Assembly (NCBI RefSeq): GCF_003182135.1
Contig: NZ_QGTL01000004.1
Location: 744,001 to 808,000 of the forward strand
From: Nocardia neocaledoniensis
GTDB lineage: Bacteria; Actinomycetota; Actinomycetes; Mycobacteriales; Mycobacteriaceae
Direction: 5' to 3'
Length of the DNA stretch: 64,000 bases
Shown: positions 1 through 8,552 of the stretch, one piece after another
Layout of the letters: each line of letters starts with the position of its first letter
Position numbering within the stretch: position 1 is the stretch's first letter
Notes under the pieces: generated by a model
Seen by the model: the letters and a program-made list of their open reading frames with translations, nothing else
The model's database searches: none
Told to the model about the DNA's origin: nothing
Program-made: the position numbers and the translations under genes

Positions 1-1
1 G

Positions 2-1150
2 CTGCTGATCGGCGAGATCGATCTGTCGGCGGGAACGGCGTCGGGCGTGGCGGGCGCGGTGCTGGCCATGCACTACGTCGAGGACGGAAACCTCATGGCG
101 GGCATGGGATCCACGGTCTTCGTCGTCTTCAACGCGCTGCTCGTGTTGGGCGCGGTGCTGGCGGCGCTGCTGCGGATCTGGCCCGGCGTGGCCATGTCGC
201 TGCTCGGGGTGGCGATCACGGTCATCGGGTTCAAGGCGAATCCGTGGGTGGAGATGCTGCTCGCGGTGTGCGTCGGCGCGGCCATCGGCTGCATCACCGG
301 CTTTCTCATCGCGAAGATCGGGATGCCCTCGTTCGTGGTGACGCTGGCGCTGTTCCTGGCCTGGCAGGGGGTGATCCTGCAGCTCATCGGCGAGGGCGGG
401 GTGCTGGGCATCAGTTCCTCGCCGGTGCTCGACAAGGTCGCCAACGGCAACCTGTCGACGGTGGGCAGCTGGGTGCTGTTCGTGGTGGCGGCCGGTGGCT
501 ACGCGGCGGTCACCCTCGGCGGGCACTTCCTGCGTCGCCGGCGCGGGCTGGTAACCGGGCCGACGCCGCTGGTGCTGGCGAAGGTGGTGGCGCTCACCGT
601 CTTCGCCGCAGTGGTGACCGCCGCTCTCACGGTGAACCGCTCGCCGAACGATCTCGTCGAGATCTCCGGGGTGCCGTATGTGGTGCCGATCGTGCTGGCC
701 TTGCTGGTGGTGGGTACCTACGTCCTCAACCGGACGACCTACGGCCGTCACATCTACGCGGTCGGTGGCAACGCGGAGGCGGCCCGGCGGGCCGGCATCA
801 ACGTGACTCAGTTGCGGGCGAGCGTGTTCGTCATCTGCTCGGCGTGCGCGGCGGTCGGGGCGATCGTCTACTCGTCGAAGGTCGGTTCGGTCGACCCGCA
901 GGCGGGCGGGCTCAACACGCTGCTGTTCGCGGTGGGCGCGGCGGTGATCGGCGGTACCTCGCTGTTCGGTGGCCGTGGCCGGGTGGCCGACGCGGTGATC
1001 GGCGGCGCGGTGCTGGCGGTCGTCTCCAACGGTCTTGGCCTGCTGGAACAGCCCGCGGCGGTGGTCTCCATCGTCACCGGGCTGGTGCTGTTGCTCGCCG
1101 CCACGGTCGACGCATTGTCCCGGCGACGCGCGGCGGTGGCGCAACGGTGA
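2..1150 (+). CDS. Sugar ABC transporter permease (XylH/RbsC type), 5' end missing
   Basis: The frame is open from base 2, so the gene begins before the window; the GTG at 47 is internal. It is an inner-membrane permease subunit of a monosaccharide ABC importer. The first visible residues include GEIDLSAG, a motif typical of XylH/RbsC-family permeases, and about residue 240 reads VGGNAEAARRAGI, the loop that contacts the ATPase. About eight hydrophobic segments can be seen. The next gene, a ROK regulator starting 25 bases downstream on the same strand, fits a sugar-uptake operon because ROK proteins often control sugar transporters. The substrate (xylose, ribose or another) cannot be told from this part. 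The ATPase and binding protein should lie left of the window. Confidence 0.88.
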   Translation: MLIGEIDLSAGTASGVAGAVLAMHYVEDGNLMAGMGSTVFVVFNALLVLGAVLAALLRIWPGVAMSLLGVAITVIGFKANPWVEMLLAVCVGAAIGCITGFLIAKIGMPSFVVTLALFLAWQGVILQLIGEGGVLGISSSPVLDKVANGNLSTVGSWVLFVVAAGGYAAVTLGGHFLRRRRGLVTGPTPLVLAKVVALTVFAAVVTAALTVNRSPNDLVEISGVPYVVPIVLALLVVGTYVLNRTTYGRHIYAVGGNAEAARRAGINVTQLRASVFVICSACAAVGAIVYSSKVGSVDPQAGGLNTLLFAVGAAVIGGTSLFGGRGRVADAVIGGAVLAVVSNGLGLLEQPAAVVSIVTGLVLLLAATVDALSRRRAAVAQR

Positions 1151-1175
1151 GTGCCGCAGTGGTATTCAAGAGGCC

Positions 1176-2327
1176 ATGACCGTCGCCCGACCGGACGAGG
1201 TGCGCCGCTTCAACCGGTCGAGCCTCCTGCGCCTGCTGCACCTCGGCGGCCCCGCCACCCGCGCGGCGCTGGCCACCGAGCTCGGGCTCAACCGCTCCAC
1301 CATCAAGATGCTCGTCGACGCGCTGGCCGAGAGCGGACTGGTGGAGGAGCGGGTGCCCCGGCTGGCGCGCGGGGCGGGCCGCCCGTCGCTGCTCGTCCTG
1401 CCGCAACCGCAGGCCGCCGTGGTGCTGGCGGTCGACGTGCAGGTCGAGCACGCGGGCATCGCGCTGGTCGGCTTCGGGGGGCAGATCCTCGGCCGTAACA
1501 GCTGGAATCTGCACGGGCGGCAACGGCAACCGGCCGAGGTCATCACCCACATCGCCGAGTCGGCCACCCTGCTGGCCGCGGATCTCGGCTTGCGCCCGGT
1601 GGCCGCCGGAGTGTCGGTACCCGGTGTCGTGCGCCGTGCCGACGGCCTGGTGCACGACGCCGCGAACCTCGACTGGACCGACGTGGCGCTCGGCGCGCGG
1701 CTGACCGCCGTGCTCGGCATACCGGTGGTGGTCGGCAACGACGCCGAGCTCGGCGCGCTCGCCGAACACGCGCGCGGCGCCGGACGCGGGGCGGGCGACA
1801 CCGTCTTCGTCTCCGCCGACGTCGGCGTCGGCGGCGGCCTCATCTCCCAGGGCACACTGCTGCGCGGCGCCGCCGGATACCTCGGCGAGATCGGGCACAT
1901 GACGGTGCGGCCCGACGGCAGGCCCTGTCACTGCGGCAACACCGGCTGCTGGGAGACCGAGGTCGGCGAGGCCGCGCTGTGCCGGGCGCTCGGCCGGTCC
2001 GAGCACGGTCCGCGCGGCGCCATCGTCGCGGAGTTGCGTGCCCTGCCGGGCGACGGCGGGCCCGCGCTCGCCGAGTATCTGGACTGGCTGACGCTCGGCC
2101 TGGTCAATGTCGTCAATATCCTCGGCCCGGAACTGCTGGTCCTCGGTGACCTGTTCACCGCCCTGCCCGACGCCGCCGTCGCCGGAGTCGCCGAGGAGGT
2201 CCGGCGGCGCAGCATGGTGAGTCGCGCGATCGGCGGCGTGCGGATCGAGAAGTCACGCCTCGGCGCGGACTCGAAGCTGCTCGGCGCCGCCGAGGCCGCC
2301 TTCGACGGCGTCCTCGGGATGCTCTGA
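1176..2327 (+). CDS. ROK-family transcriptional regulator
   Basis: A 383-residue ROK protein (repressor, ORF, kinase family). Residues about 15-60 form a winged helix-turn-helix (LATELGLNRSTIKMLVDAL). The sugar-kinase-like domain follows, with an ATP/sugar-binding GND motif near residue 190 and the structural zinc cluster C251-H-C253-G-N-T-G-C258. The open frame extends further upstream, but ATG 1176 is chosen because it lies after the permease stop and gives the standard N-terminus. It probably controls the sugar transporter upstream in response to a sugar or sugar phosphate (inference from proximity). It ends two bases before a convergent gene. Confidence 0.88.
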   Translation: MTVARPDEVRRFNRSSLLRLLHLGGPATRAALATELGLNRSTIKMLVDALAESGLVEERVPRLARGAGRPSLLVLPQPQAAVVLAVDVQVEHAGIALVGFGGQILGRNSWNLHGRQRQPAEVITHIAESATLLAADLGLRPVAAGVSVPGVVRRADGLVHDAANLDWTDVALGARLTAVLGIPVVVGNDAELGALAEHARGAGRGAGDTVFVSADVGVGGGLISQGTLLRGAAGYLGEIGHMTVRPDGRPCHCGNTGCWETEVGEAALCRALGRSEHGPRGAIVAELRALPGDGGPALAEYLDWLTLGLVNVVNILGPELLVLGDLFTALPDAAVAGVAEEVRRRSMVSRAIGGVRIEKSRLGADSKLLGAAEAAFDGVLGML

Positions 2328-2328
2328 C

Positions 2329-2883
2329 TCAGGCCGGGGCCAACACGAACGCCGCGAGCAGCGGCCAGTCGTTCTCGCGCCACCACGAATAGCCGAACCA
2401 GACGCCCGGCGCGATCTCGCGGATCTCGTCGTAGACCTGCGGAGTCGGCGAGGGCGCGTAGTTCAGCGCCCAGGCGGGCCCGCCGTCGAGGATCGAGGGC
2501 GCGCGGTACACGTCGGCGGGGAACGCCTCGATGCCGGCGCCGGTGACGCGATTGGTCAGGCTGCCGCCGTCGGCGCCGGTGCGGAACACATTGCCGATCC
2601 ACAGGGCCGAGGCCGTCGGCGCGAACTGCGGCGGACGGGTCACCCAGCCGTTGGTGATCCCCGACGGCACCGCGCCCGCCTGCGCGTCGCGATAGATCTG
2701 ATCCTGCTGGGCGACGTCACAGCGAAACCGCAGCGAATCCAGAGTCGCCGCCGAATTGCCCGGGTCGACCACGCAGCCGCCGCCGTAGTCGGCGACCGGC
2801 TCGGCCGACGCCGCTGGTGCCAGAACGACAAGGACTGACGCGGCTATCGAGGCAGTGGCGAGCGAAGTGCGGTGGGCCTTCAT
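2329..2883 (-). CDS. Secreted hypothetical protein
   Basis: 184 residues. The N-terminus is a classical Sec signal: basic MKAHR, a hydrophobic stretch of about 20 residues, then ASA-E as the likely cleavage site near residue 27. The mature part is about 157 residues, with two cysteines (C37, C54) that could form a disulfide and several Trp and Pro residues (WLNY-like, APGVWFGYSWW). I do not recognise a family. It stands alone, convergent with the ROK regulator, and diverges from ybaB-recR across about 220 bases. Function unknown. Confidence 0.75.
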   Translation of the reverse strand: MKAHRTSLATASIAASVLVVLAPAASAEPVADYGGGCVVDPGNSAATLDSLRFRCDVAQQDQIYRDAQAGAVPSGITNGWVTRPPQFAPTASALWIGNVFRTGADGGSLTNRVTGAGIEAFPADVYRAPSILDGGPAWALNYAPSPTPQVYDEIREIAPGVWFGYSWWRENDWPLLAAFVLAPA

Positions 2884-3107
2884 CTGTTCTCCCTACGATT
2901 GCTGTACCCGGTTCCGACCCCGTCCGATCCTAAGTGGGTCCTGCCCGACGCGATCCAGGCCGGAGAGTCAGCAATCAAGCTGTTACCAGGCGGATCACGG
3001 ATAACGGCGCGGTCGGTACGCGCCGTCGCGGCACCGGGTGTGGGAGTATCCCGGCGGCGCGTGAGGACTACGCTTGACGCGGACGAAACTTCTGAGAGGA
3101 CGTGCTG

Positions 3108-3452
3108 GTGCAACCCGATGGCGGTCAGTTCGATATGCAGGCCCTGCTGGCCCAGGCTCAGCAGATGCAGCAAGCGGTGATGCAGGCCCAGGCCGAGCTC
3201 GCCGAGTCCGAAGTGCAGGGTCAGGCCGGCGGTGGCCTGGTCCAGGCCACCATCAAGGTGAGCGGCGAGGTGCAGTCGCTGACGATCGATCCGAAGATCG
3301 TCGACCCGTCCGATGTCGACGGCCTGCAGGACCTGGTGATCGGCGCGATCAACGACGCCATGGCCAACGCGCAGAAGCTGGCGGCCGAGCGGCTCGGCCC
3401 GCTCTCGCAGGGCCTCGGCGGCGGCTCGATGCCCGGTCTGCCTGATTTCTGA
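3108..3452 (+). CDS. YbaB/EbfC family nucleoid-associated protein
   Basis: A 114-residue DNA-binding nucleoid-associated protein, encoded just upstream of recR as in most bacteria. The N-terminal helix is rich in Gln and Met ([11 protein letters not shown]), followed by the family core [17 protein letters not shown] and a C-terminal helix. GTG 3108 is preferred over GTG 3102 because GAGAGGA ends at base 3100, giving a 7-base spacer, and because the resulting MQPDGG start resembles mycobacterial homologues as I remember them. The stop overlaps the recR start by one base (TGATG), so the two are translationally coupled. Confidence 0.92.
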   Translation: MQPDGGQFDMQALLAQAQQMQQAVMQAQAELAESEVQGQAGGGLVQATIKVSGEVQSLTIDPKIVDPSDVDGLQDLVIGAINDAMANAQKLAAERLGPLSQGLGGGSMPGLPDF

Positions 3453-4060
3453 TGTATGAGGGGCCGGTTCAGGATCTGATCGACGAGCTGGGCAAGCTGC
3501 CCGGCGTCGGTCCGAAGAGCGCGCAGCGCATCGCCTTCCACCTGCTGCAGGTGGAGCCGCCGGAGATCGACCGGTTGCAGGCGGCCCTGCAGAAGGTGCG
3601 TGACGGCGTGCAGTTCTGTGTCTCGTGCGGCACCGTCGCCGACGGCGAACTGTGCCGGATCTGTGCCGACCCGCGCCGCGACCGCACCATGATCTGTGTG
3701 GTCGAGGAACCCAAGGACGTGCAGGCGATCGAGCGCACCCGCGAGTTCCGTGGTCGCTACCACGTGCTCGGCGGTGCGCTCGATCCGCTCAGCGGCGTCG
3801 GTCCCGATCAGCTGCGGATCAGGGAACTGCTGACCCGCATCGGCAACCAGGACGACGGCGTCGACGTGAGCGAGGTGATCATCGCGACCGACCCGAACAC
3901 CGAGGGCGAGGCGACGGCCACCTACCTGGTGCGCATGCTGCGCGACTTCCCCGGTCTCACCGTCACCCGGCTGGCGTCCGGCCTGCCGATGGGCGGTGAC
4001 CTGGAGTTCGCCGACGAGCTGACGCTCGGTCGCGCGCTGTCGGGCCGCCGCGCGCTCTAG
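3452..4060 (+). CDS. recR: Recombination mediator RecR
   Basis: 202 residues, full length for RecR. It acts with RecF and RecO to load RecA at single-strand gaps. Domains in order: helix-hairpin-helix near residues 10-30 ([14 protein letters not shown]), a Cys4 zinc finger near residues 55-75 (CVSCGTV and [10 protein letters not shown]), and a Toprim domain from about 80 to 175 containing VVEEPKDV and [12 protein letters not shown]. The start overlaps the ybaB stop by one base. The 3' end overlaps a convergent gene by four bases. Confidence 0.97.
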   Translation: MYEGPVQDLIDELGKLPGVGPKSAQRIAFHLLQVEPPEIDRLQAALQKVRDGVQFCVSCGTVADGELCRICADPRRDRTMICVVEEPKDVQAIERTREFRGRYHVLGGALDPLSGVGPDQLRIRELLTRIGNQDDGVDVSEVIIATDPNTEGEATATYLVRMLRDFPGLTVTRLASGLPMGGDLEFADELTLGRALSGRRAL

Positions 4061-4698
4061 AGCTTGACCCGGTCCCAGCTTAGCTCGGCGCCCGCGTCGG
4101 GCTGCTCGGTCGCCCAGGCCCAGATGATTCGGGCGACCTGGGCCGGGTCGTCGCTGCTGGTTCCGAAGTGCTTCTCGGGTGAACCGTCGCGGTACTCGAG
4201 GATGTAGCCGCCGTCGGGGTCGTGATAGGTCTGGATGTAGCGCTGCTCGCCGCGTTCGACGATCAGGTACGGATTCGGGGCGGCCAGTCCGGCGACCCAG
4301 CGGTGCGCCAATTCCTCGGTGAGATAGGGGAATTCGCCCGCACCGCCGTGGGTGACGCGGATCGGGATGTGGCCCTGGGGGTCGATCAGCCAGCTCAGCT
4401 GCGGATCGTAGAGGGCATAGCCGCGCGGGGTGGCGAGGTCGAAGAGCAGGTTGCGGACGAAGCCGACGGCGTCGTACGGCGACGGGACGTAGAGCGTGGT
4501 CCCGTTCTCGCCACCGACGGATTCGACGCTGAGAAACGAGTCGTCGACCGGCAGTTCGGCATTGCGAGCGTTCAGCGCCGCCGCGATCTCAGCGATCTCA
4601 GGGGACGCGGGCCGACCTTCCTGGGTCGCCAGGTACTCGTCCACCTCGTTGACGGAGTTGGCGACGCAGGACGGTAGGAGGATGTGGTCGTAGCTCAC
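4057..4698 (-). CDS. Conserved hypothetical protein
   Basis: 213 residues, soluble, acidic, with no signal or membrane segment. The C-terminal half contains [18 protein letters not shown] and ARIIWAWA, a pattern I associate loosely with small actinobacterial proteins of unknown function and with immunity- or SMI1-like folds, but I cannot assign a family. ATG 4698 is the first start. The gene converges on recR with a four-base overlap and lies next to the amidoligase locus on the opposite strand, so it need not belong to either. Confidence 0.7.
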   Translation of the reverse strand: MSYDHILLPSCVANSVNEVDEYLATQEGRPASPEIAEIAAALNARNAELPVDDSFLSVESVGGENGTTLYVPSPYDAVGFVRNLLFDLATPRGYALYDPQLSWLIDPQGHIPIRVTHGGAGEFPYLTEELAHRWVAGLAAPNPYLIVERGEQRYIQTYHDPDGGYILEYRDGSPEKHFGTSSDDPAQVARIIWAWATEQPDAGAELSWDRVKL

Positions 4699-4806
4699 CC
4701 AGCCCAGCCTACGGTGTGTTGCCTGCGGGTTTCGACATGATGCCCGTCGGGAAACGCCCGTTTCATCGGCACGCCGAGGGCGGGTGGCCTGTGGTCAACT
4801 TGTCGC

Positions 4807-7800
4807 ATGGGCATCAAGGTGTCGCTCGAACACCGGACCGCGTACTCCTTCGATCGTCTCGTCGAGGTGCATCCGCACGAGGTGCGGCTACGGCCGGCCC
4901 CGCACTCGCGGACCCCGATCGAGGCCTACTCGCTCCAGGTCACCCCGGCCGCGCACTTCGTGAACTGGCAGCAGGACGCGTTCGGCAATTTCGTTGCGCG
5001 CCTGGTGTTCCCGGAGCCGACCGAGGAGCTGTCGATCACCGTGGGGTTGATCGCCGATCTCGAGGTGGTCAACCCGTTCGACTTCTTCGTCGAGGACTAC
5101 GCCGAGTACTTCCCGTTCGCCTACCCCGGCGCGCTGGCCACCGATCTGGAGCCGTATCTGCGACCGGTCGACGAGGGCGAGCCGGGCTCCGGCCCGGGGG
5201 AGCTGCTGCGGGACTGGGTGCGGGTGCACGGTCCGCACGGGCGCCTGCGCGTCATCGACTACCTGGTCGAACTCAACTACGCGCTGCGGAGCACCGTGGA
5301 CTACACGGTGCGGATGGAGCCGGGGGTGCAGACGCCCGACCACACCCTGCGGACCCGGCTCGGGTCCTGCCGTGATTCGGCCTGGCTGCTCGTCGCCGTC
5401 CTGCGCGAACTCGGACTGGCCGCGCGGTTCGTCTCGGGATACCTGGTGCAGCTCACCTCGGACACCCCCGCGCTGGACGGACCGTCCGGGCCGAGCGCCG
5501 ACTTCACCGACCTGCACGCCTGGACCGAGGTGTACATTCCCGGCGCCGGCTGGATCGGCATGGACCCCACCTCGGGACTGTTCGCGGGCGAGGGGCACAT
5601 TCCGCTGGCCGCGACCCCGCATCCCGGCGCGGCCGCCCCCATCACCGGTGCCACCGGGATCACCGAGGCGACCCTCGAATTCAGCAATGTGGTGCGCCGG
5701 GTGCACGAGGACCCGCGAGTCACCCTGCCCTACACCGAATCCCAGTGGGAGCGCATCACGGCCTCCGGCGCCGCCGTCGACAAGCGGATGGCGGCCGCCG
5801 ACGTCGGCCTGACAATGGGCGGCGAACCCACCTTCGTCTCCGTCGACGACCAGATGAGCGCCCAGTGGACCACCGACGCCGACGGCTCGCACAAACGCGA
5901 ACGCGCCGTCGACCTGGCCGACCGGTTGCGCGCGATCTACGCCCCCACCGGCATCGTCCAGTACCGCCAGGGCAAGTGGTACCCCGGAGAACCGTTGCCC
6001 CGCTGGGAGATCGCCATCGCCTGGCGCGCCGACGGCGAACCCGTCTGGACCAGACAGGACCTGCTCACCAACCCGTGGACCCCGCTCGCTGCCCCGGCCC
6101 CTCCGGTTCCCACTACCGGGTCGGACGGCGATCGAGCTCGGCCGGGTTCGGGCATTCCGGCTGATCCCGTGTCGCCCGAGTTCGCGGGAGACGAGGCGCC
6201 GCAGGTGGTCTCGGCCTCGGCGGACGACGCGCCGCCAACTGACTCGAGCGCGGTGCCGGCGCGTGCCGAAGAGGTGACCTCGCGAGGGACAGGCCACGCG
6301 ACGCCGGCCGGCATGGATGCGGGGTCGGCGGCCGACAGCCGACAAGCCGCCGCGGCGCAGCAGCAGGGTGCGGCGGTGGTGGGTGTGGACCGGACCGCGG
6401 CGCTCGTCGCGGATCGGCCGCACGCGTGGGCGGCGGTCGACGCGGCCGAGGCGCTGGTCGCCAGGATCGCGGATGCGCTCGGTCTGCCGGACACGCAGGT
6501 GCGTCCCGCGTTCGAGGATCCGCTGGCCCGGCTGGCTGCCACGGTGAGCGCGCCACACGGCGAGCCACCGGAGCTGGATCTCGATCCGGCCGAGGATTCC
6601 CCGGCGGCCCGGCACGCTCTCCTCGAGCGACTCGACGAACCCGTCAACGAACCGGCGGCTTACGTGCTGCCACTGCATCGCCGGGCCGACGGCGCGGGCT
6701 GGGCCAGCGCCGATTGGCAACTGCGGCGCGGGCGGGACGCGGACGCCGGACCCGGCCGCATCGTCCTGGCCGACGGCGATTCCCCCGCGGGACTGCGGCT
6801 TCCACTGAACTCGGTGTCCTGGCACACCCCGCCCCCGCTGCCGGACGCCGACCCGCTGTTCCAGGGTCCGCTGCTGCCGCGCGAGGAGCCGCCCGCCGTC
6901 GTCGAGCCGGCCGACTTCACCCCCACCACCGCCCTCGTCGCCGAGGTGCGGGCAGGCAGGCTGCACGTGTTCCTGCCGCCGGTCGCCGAACTCGACGACT
7001 TCCTCGATCTGATCGCCAAGGTCGAAGCGGCCGCCGTCGCGATCGGGCAGCCGGTGGTGCTGGAAGGCTACGCGCCGCCGAACGACGCACGGCTGCACAC
7101 CTTCTCGGTGACCCCCGATCCCGGCGTCATCGAGGTCAACATCATGCCGACCAGCTCGTTCGCCGAGCAGTCCGAGGTGCTCGGGACGCTGTACGAGCAG
7201 GCCAGGCTGGCACGGCTGAGCACCGAGTCCTTCGACGTGGACGGCACGCACGGCGGTACCGGCGGCGGCAACCACATCACGCTGGGCGGCGTGAGCCCGG
7301 CGCGGTCACCGCTGTTGCGGCGTCCCGATCTGCTGGTCTCGATGCTCACCTACTGGCAGCGGCACCCGGCGCTGTCGTACCTGTTCGCCGGGCGTTTCAT
7401 CGGCCCGACCTCGCAGGCGCCGCGCGCCGACGAGGGACGCGAGGGCGCGCTCTACGAACTCGAGATCGCCTTCGCCGAGATCGCCCGGCTCACCGCCGAA
7501 TCGAGCGCGGACGGCACACCGGCGGAGATCCAGTCGGCGCCTTGGCATATCGACCGCGCCCTGCGGCACCTGCTCACCGACCTCACCGGCAACACCCACC
7601 GCGCGGAATTCTGCATCGACAAGCTCTACAGCCCCGATTCCGCGCGCGGCAGGCTCGGACTGCTGGAGCTGCGCGGCTTCGAGATGCCGCCGCACTTCCA
7701 GATGGCGATGGTCCAGTCGCTGCTGGTCCGCGGGCTGGTCGCGATGTTCTGGGATCGGCCCTACCGCGCGCCGCTGCTGCGCCACGGCGGCAACCTGCAC

Positions 7801-8508
7801 GGCCGCTACCTGCTGCCGCACTTCCTGACGCGCGATATCGCCGAGGTCGCCGCCGACCTGCGCGCGCACGGCATCGACTTCGACACCAGCTGGCTCGATC
7901 CGTTCACCGAGTTCCGGTTCCCGCGCATCGGCACCGCCGTGATCGGCGACGTGGAAGTGGAACTGCGCGGCGCGATCGAACCCTGGTTGACCCTCGGCGA
8001 GCAGACCACCGGACAGGGCACGGCCCGCTACGTGGATTCCTCGGTGGAGCGGCTGCAGGTGCGGGTGGTCGGCGCCGACCGCGACCGCTACGTGCTCACC
8101 TGCAACGGCATGCCGGTGCCGCTGCTCGCCACCGACAAGTCCGACGTCCAGGTCGCCGGAGTGCGGTATCGGGCCTGGCAGCCGCCGAATTCGCTGCACC
8201 CCTCGATCACCGTCGACGCGCCGCTGGTGTTCGACCTGATCGACCCGGCGACCGGCCTGTCGCGCGGCGGCTGCACCTATCACGTCGTGCACCCCGGCGG
8301 CCGCGCCTTCGACGACGCCCCGGTCAACGCGGTCGCGGCCCAGTCGCGGCGCAATCGCCGCTTCGAGGCAGCGGGGCATACGGTGAATCCGCTCGACCCG
8401 GCCGAACTCCGTGCGAAGATCGCGGCACAGTCGACCGATGTCGGCGCACCGGGCATCCTGGATCTACGTCGCGCGCGCACGGTGTGGGGCGTGCCCGACA
8501 GCCGCTAG
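4807..8508 (+). CDS. Transglutaminase-like / DUF2126 (amidoligase) fusion protein
   Basis: 1233 residues. Domain order: transglutaminase N-terminal beta domain (about 1-90), transglutaminase core (about 150-260) with apparent triad C188 (GSCRDSAW), H237 (LHAWTEVY) and D253 (GWIGMDPTSG), then a large DUF2126 region (about 310-1230) that includes GGNHITLGG near residue 820. DUF2126 has been proposed to be a glutamine-synthetase-fold amidoligase joining carboxyl and amino groups using ATP. Between about residues 420 and 530 lies a low-complexity Ala/Pro/Ser/Asp stretch unlike the rest. It is the first gene of a co-directional four-gene unit. No clear Shine-Dalgarno precedes ATG 4807. Remembered M. 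tuberculosis counterpart: Rv2566 (1140 residues). Substrate unknown. Confidence 0.88.
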   Translation: MGIKVSLEHRTAYSFDRLVEVHPHEVRLRPAPHSRTPIEAYSLQVTPAAHFVNWQQDAFGNFVARLVFPEPTEELSITVGLIADLEVVNPFDFFVEDYAEYFPFAYPGALATDLEPYLRPVDEGEPGSGPGELLRDWVRVHGPHGRLRVIDYLVELNYALRSTVDYTVRMEPGVQTPDHTLRTRLGSCRDSAWLLVAVLRELGLAARFVSGYLVQLTSDTPALDGPSGPSADFTDLHAWTEVYIPGAGWIGMDPTSGLFAGEGHIPLAATPHPGAAAPITGATGITEATLEFSNVVRRVHEDPRVTLPYTESQWERITASGAAVDKRMAAADVGLTMGGEPTFVSVDDQMSAQWTTDADGSHKRERAVDLADRLRAIYAPTGIVQYRQGKWYPGEPLPRWEIAIAWRADGEPVWTRQDLLTNPWTPLAAPAPPVPTTGSDGDRARPGSGIPADPVSPEFAGDEAPQVVSASADDAPPTDSSAVPARAEEVTSRGTGHATPAGMDAGSAADSRQAAAAQQQGAAVVGVDRTAALVADRPHAWAAVDAAEALVARIADALGLPDTQVRPAFEDPLARLAATVSAPHGEPPELDLDPAEDSPAARHALLERLDEPVNEPAAYVLPLHRRADGAGWASADWQLRRGRDADAGPGRIVLADGDSPAGLRLPLNSVSWHTPPPLPDADPLFQGPLLPREEPPAVVEPADFTPTTALVAEVRAGRLHVFLPPVAELDDFLDLIAKVEAAAVAIGQPVVLEGYAPPNDARLHTFSVTPDPGVIEVNIMPTSSFAEQSEVLGTLYEQARLARLSTESFDVDGTHGGTGGGNHITLGGVSPARSPLLRRPDLLVSMLTYWQRHPALSYLFAGRFIGPTSQAPRADEGREGALYELEIAFAEIARLTAESSADGTPAEIQSAPWHIDRALRHLLTDLTGNTHRAEFCIDKLYSPDSARGRLGLLELRGFEMPPHFQMAMVQSLLVRGLVAMFWDRPYRAPLLRHGGNLHGRYLLPHFLTRDIAEVAADLRAHGIDFDTSWLDPFTEFRFPRIGTAVIGDVEVELRGAIEPWLTLGEQTTGQGTARYVDSSVERLQVRVVGADRDRYVLTCNGMPVPLLATDKSDVQVAGVRYRAWQPPNSLHPSITVDAPLVFDLIDPATGLSRGGCTYHVVHPGGRAFDDAPVNAVAAQSRRNRRFEAAGHTVNPLDPAELRAKIAAQSTDVGAPGILDLRRARTVWGVPDSR

Positions 8509-8552
8509 CAAAGTCAACCGCCCGACCACTCGCCGCGTAGGAGCAAGCAACG

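Noticed and set aside
4888..7275. Long antisense open frame within the transglutaminase-amidoligase gene
   Set aside because: Shadow of a GC-rich coding gene; no motif and biased Arg/Gly/Gln content.
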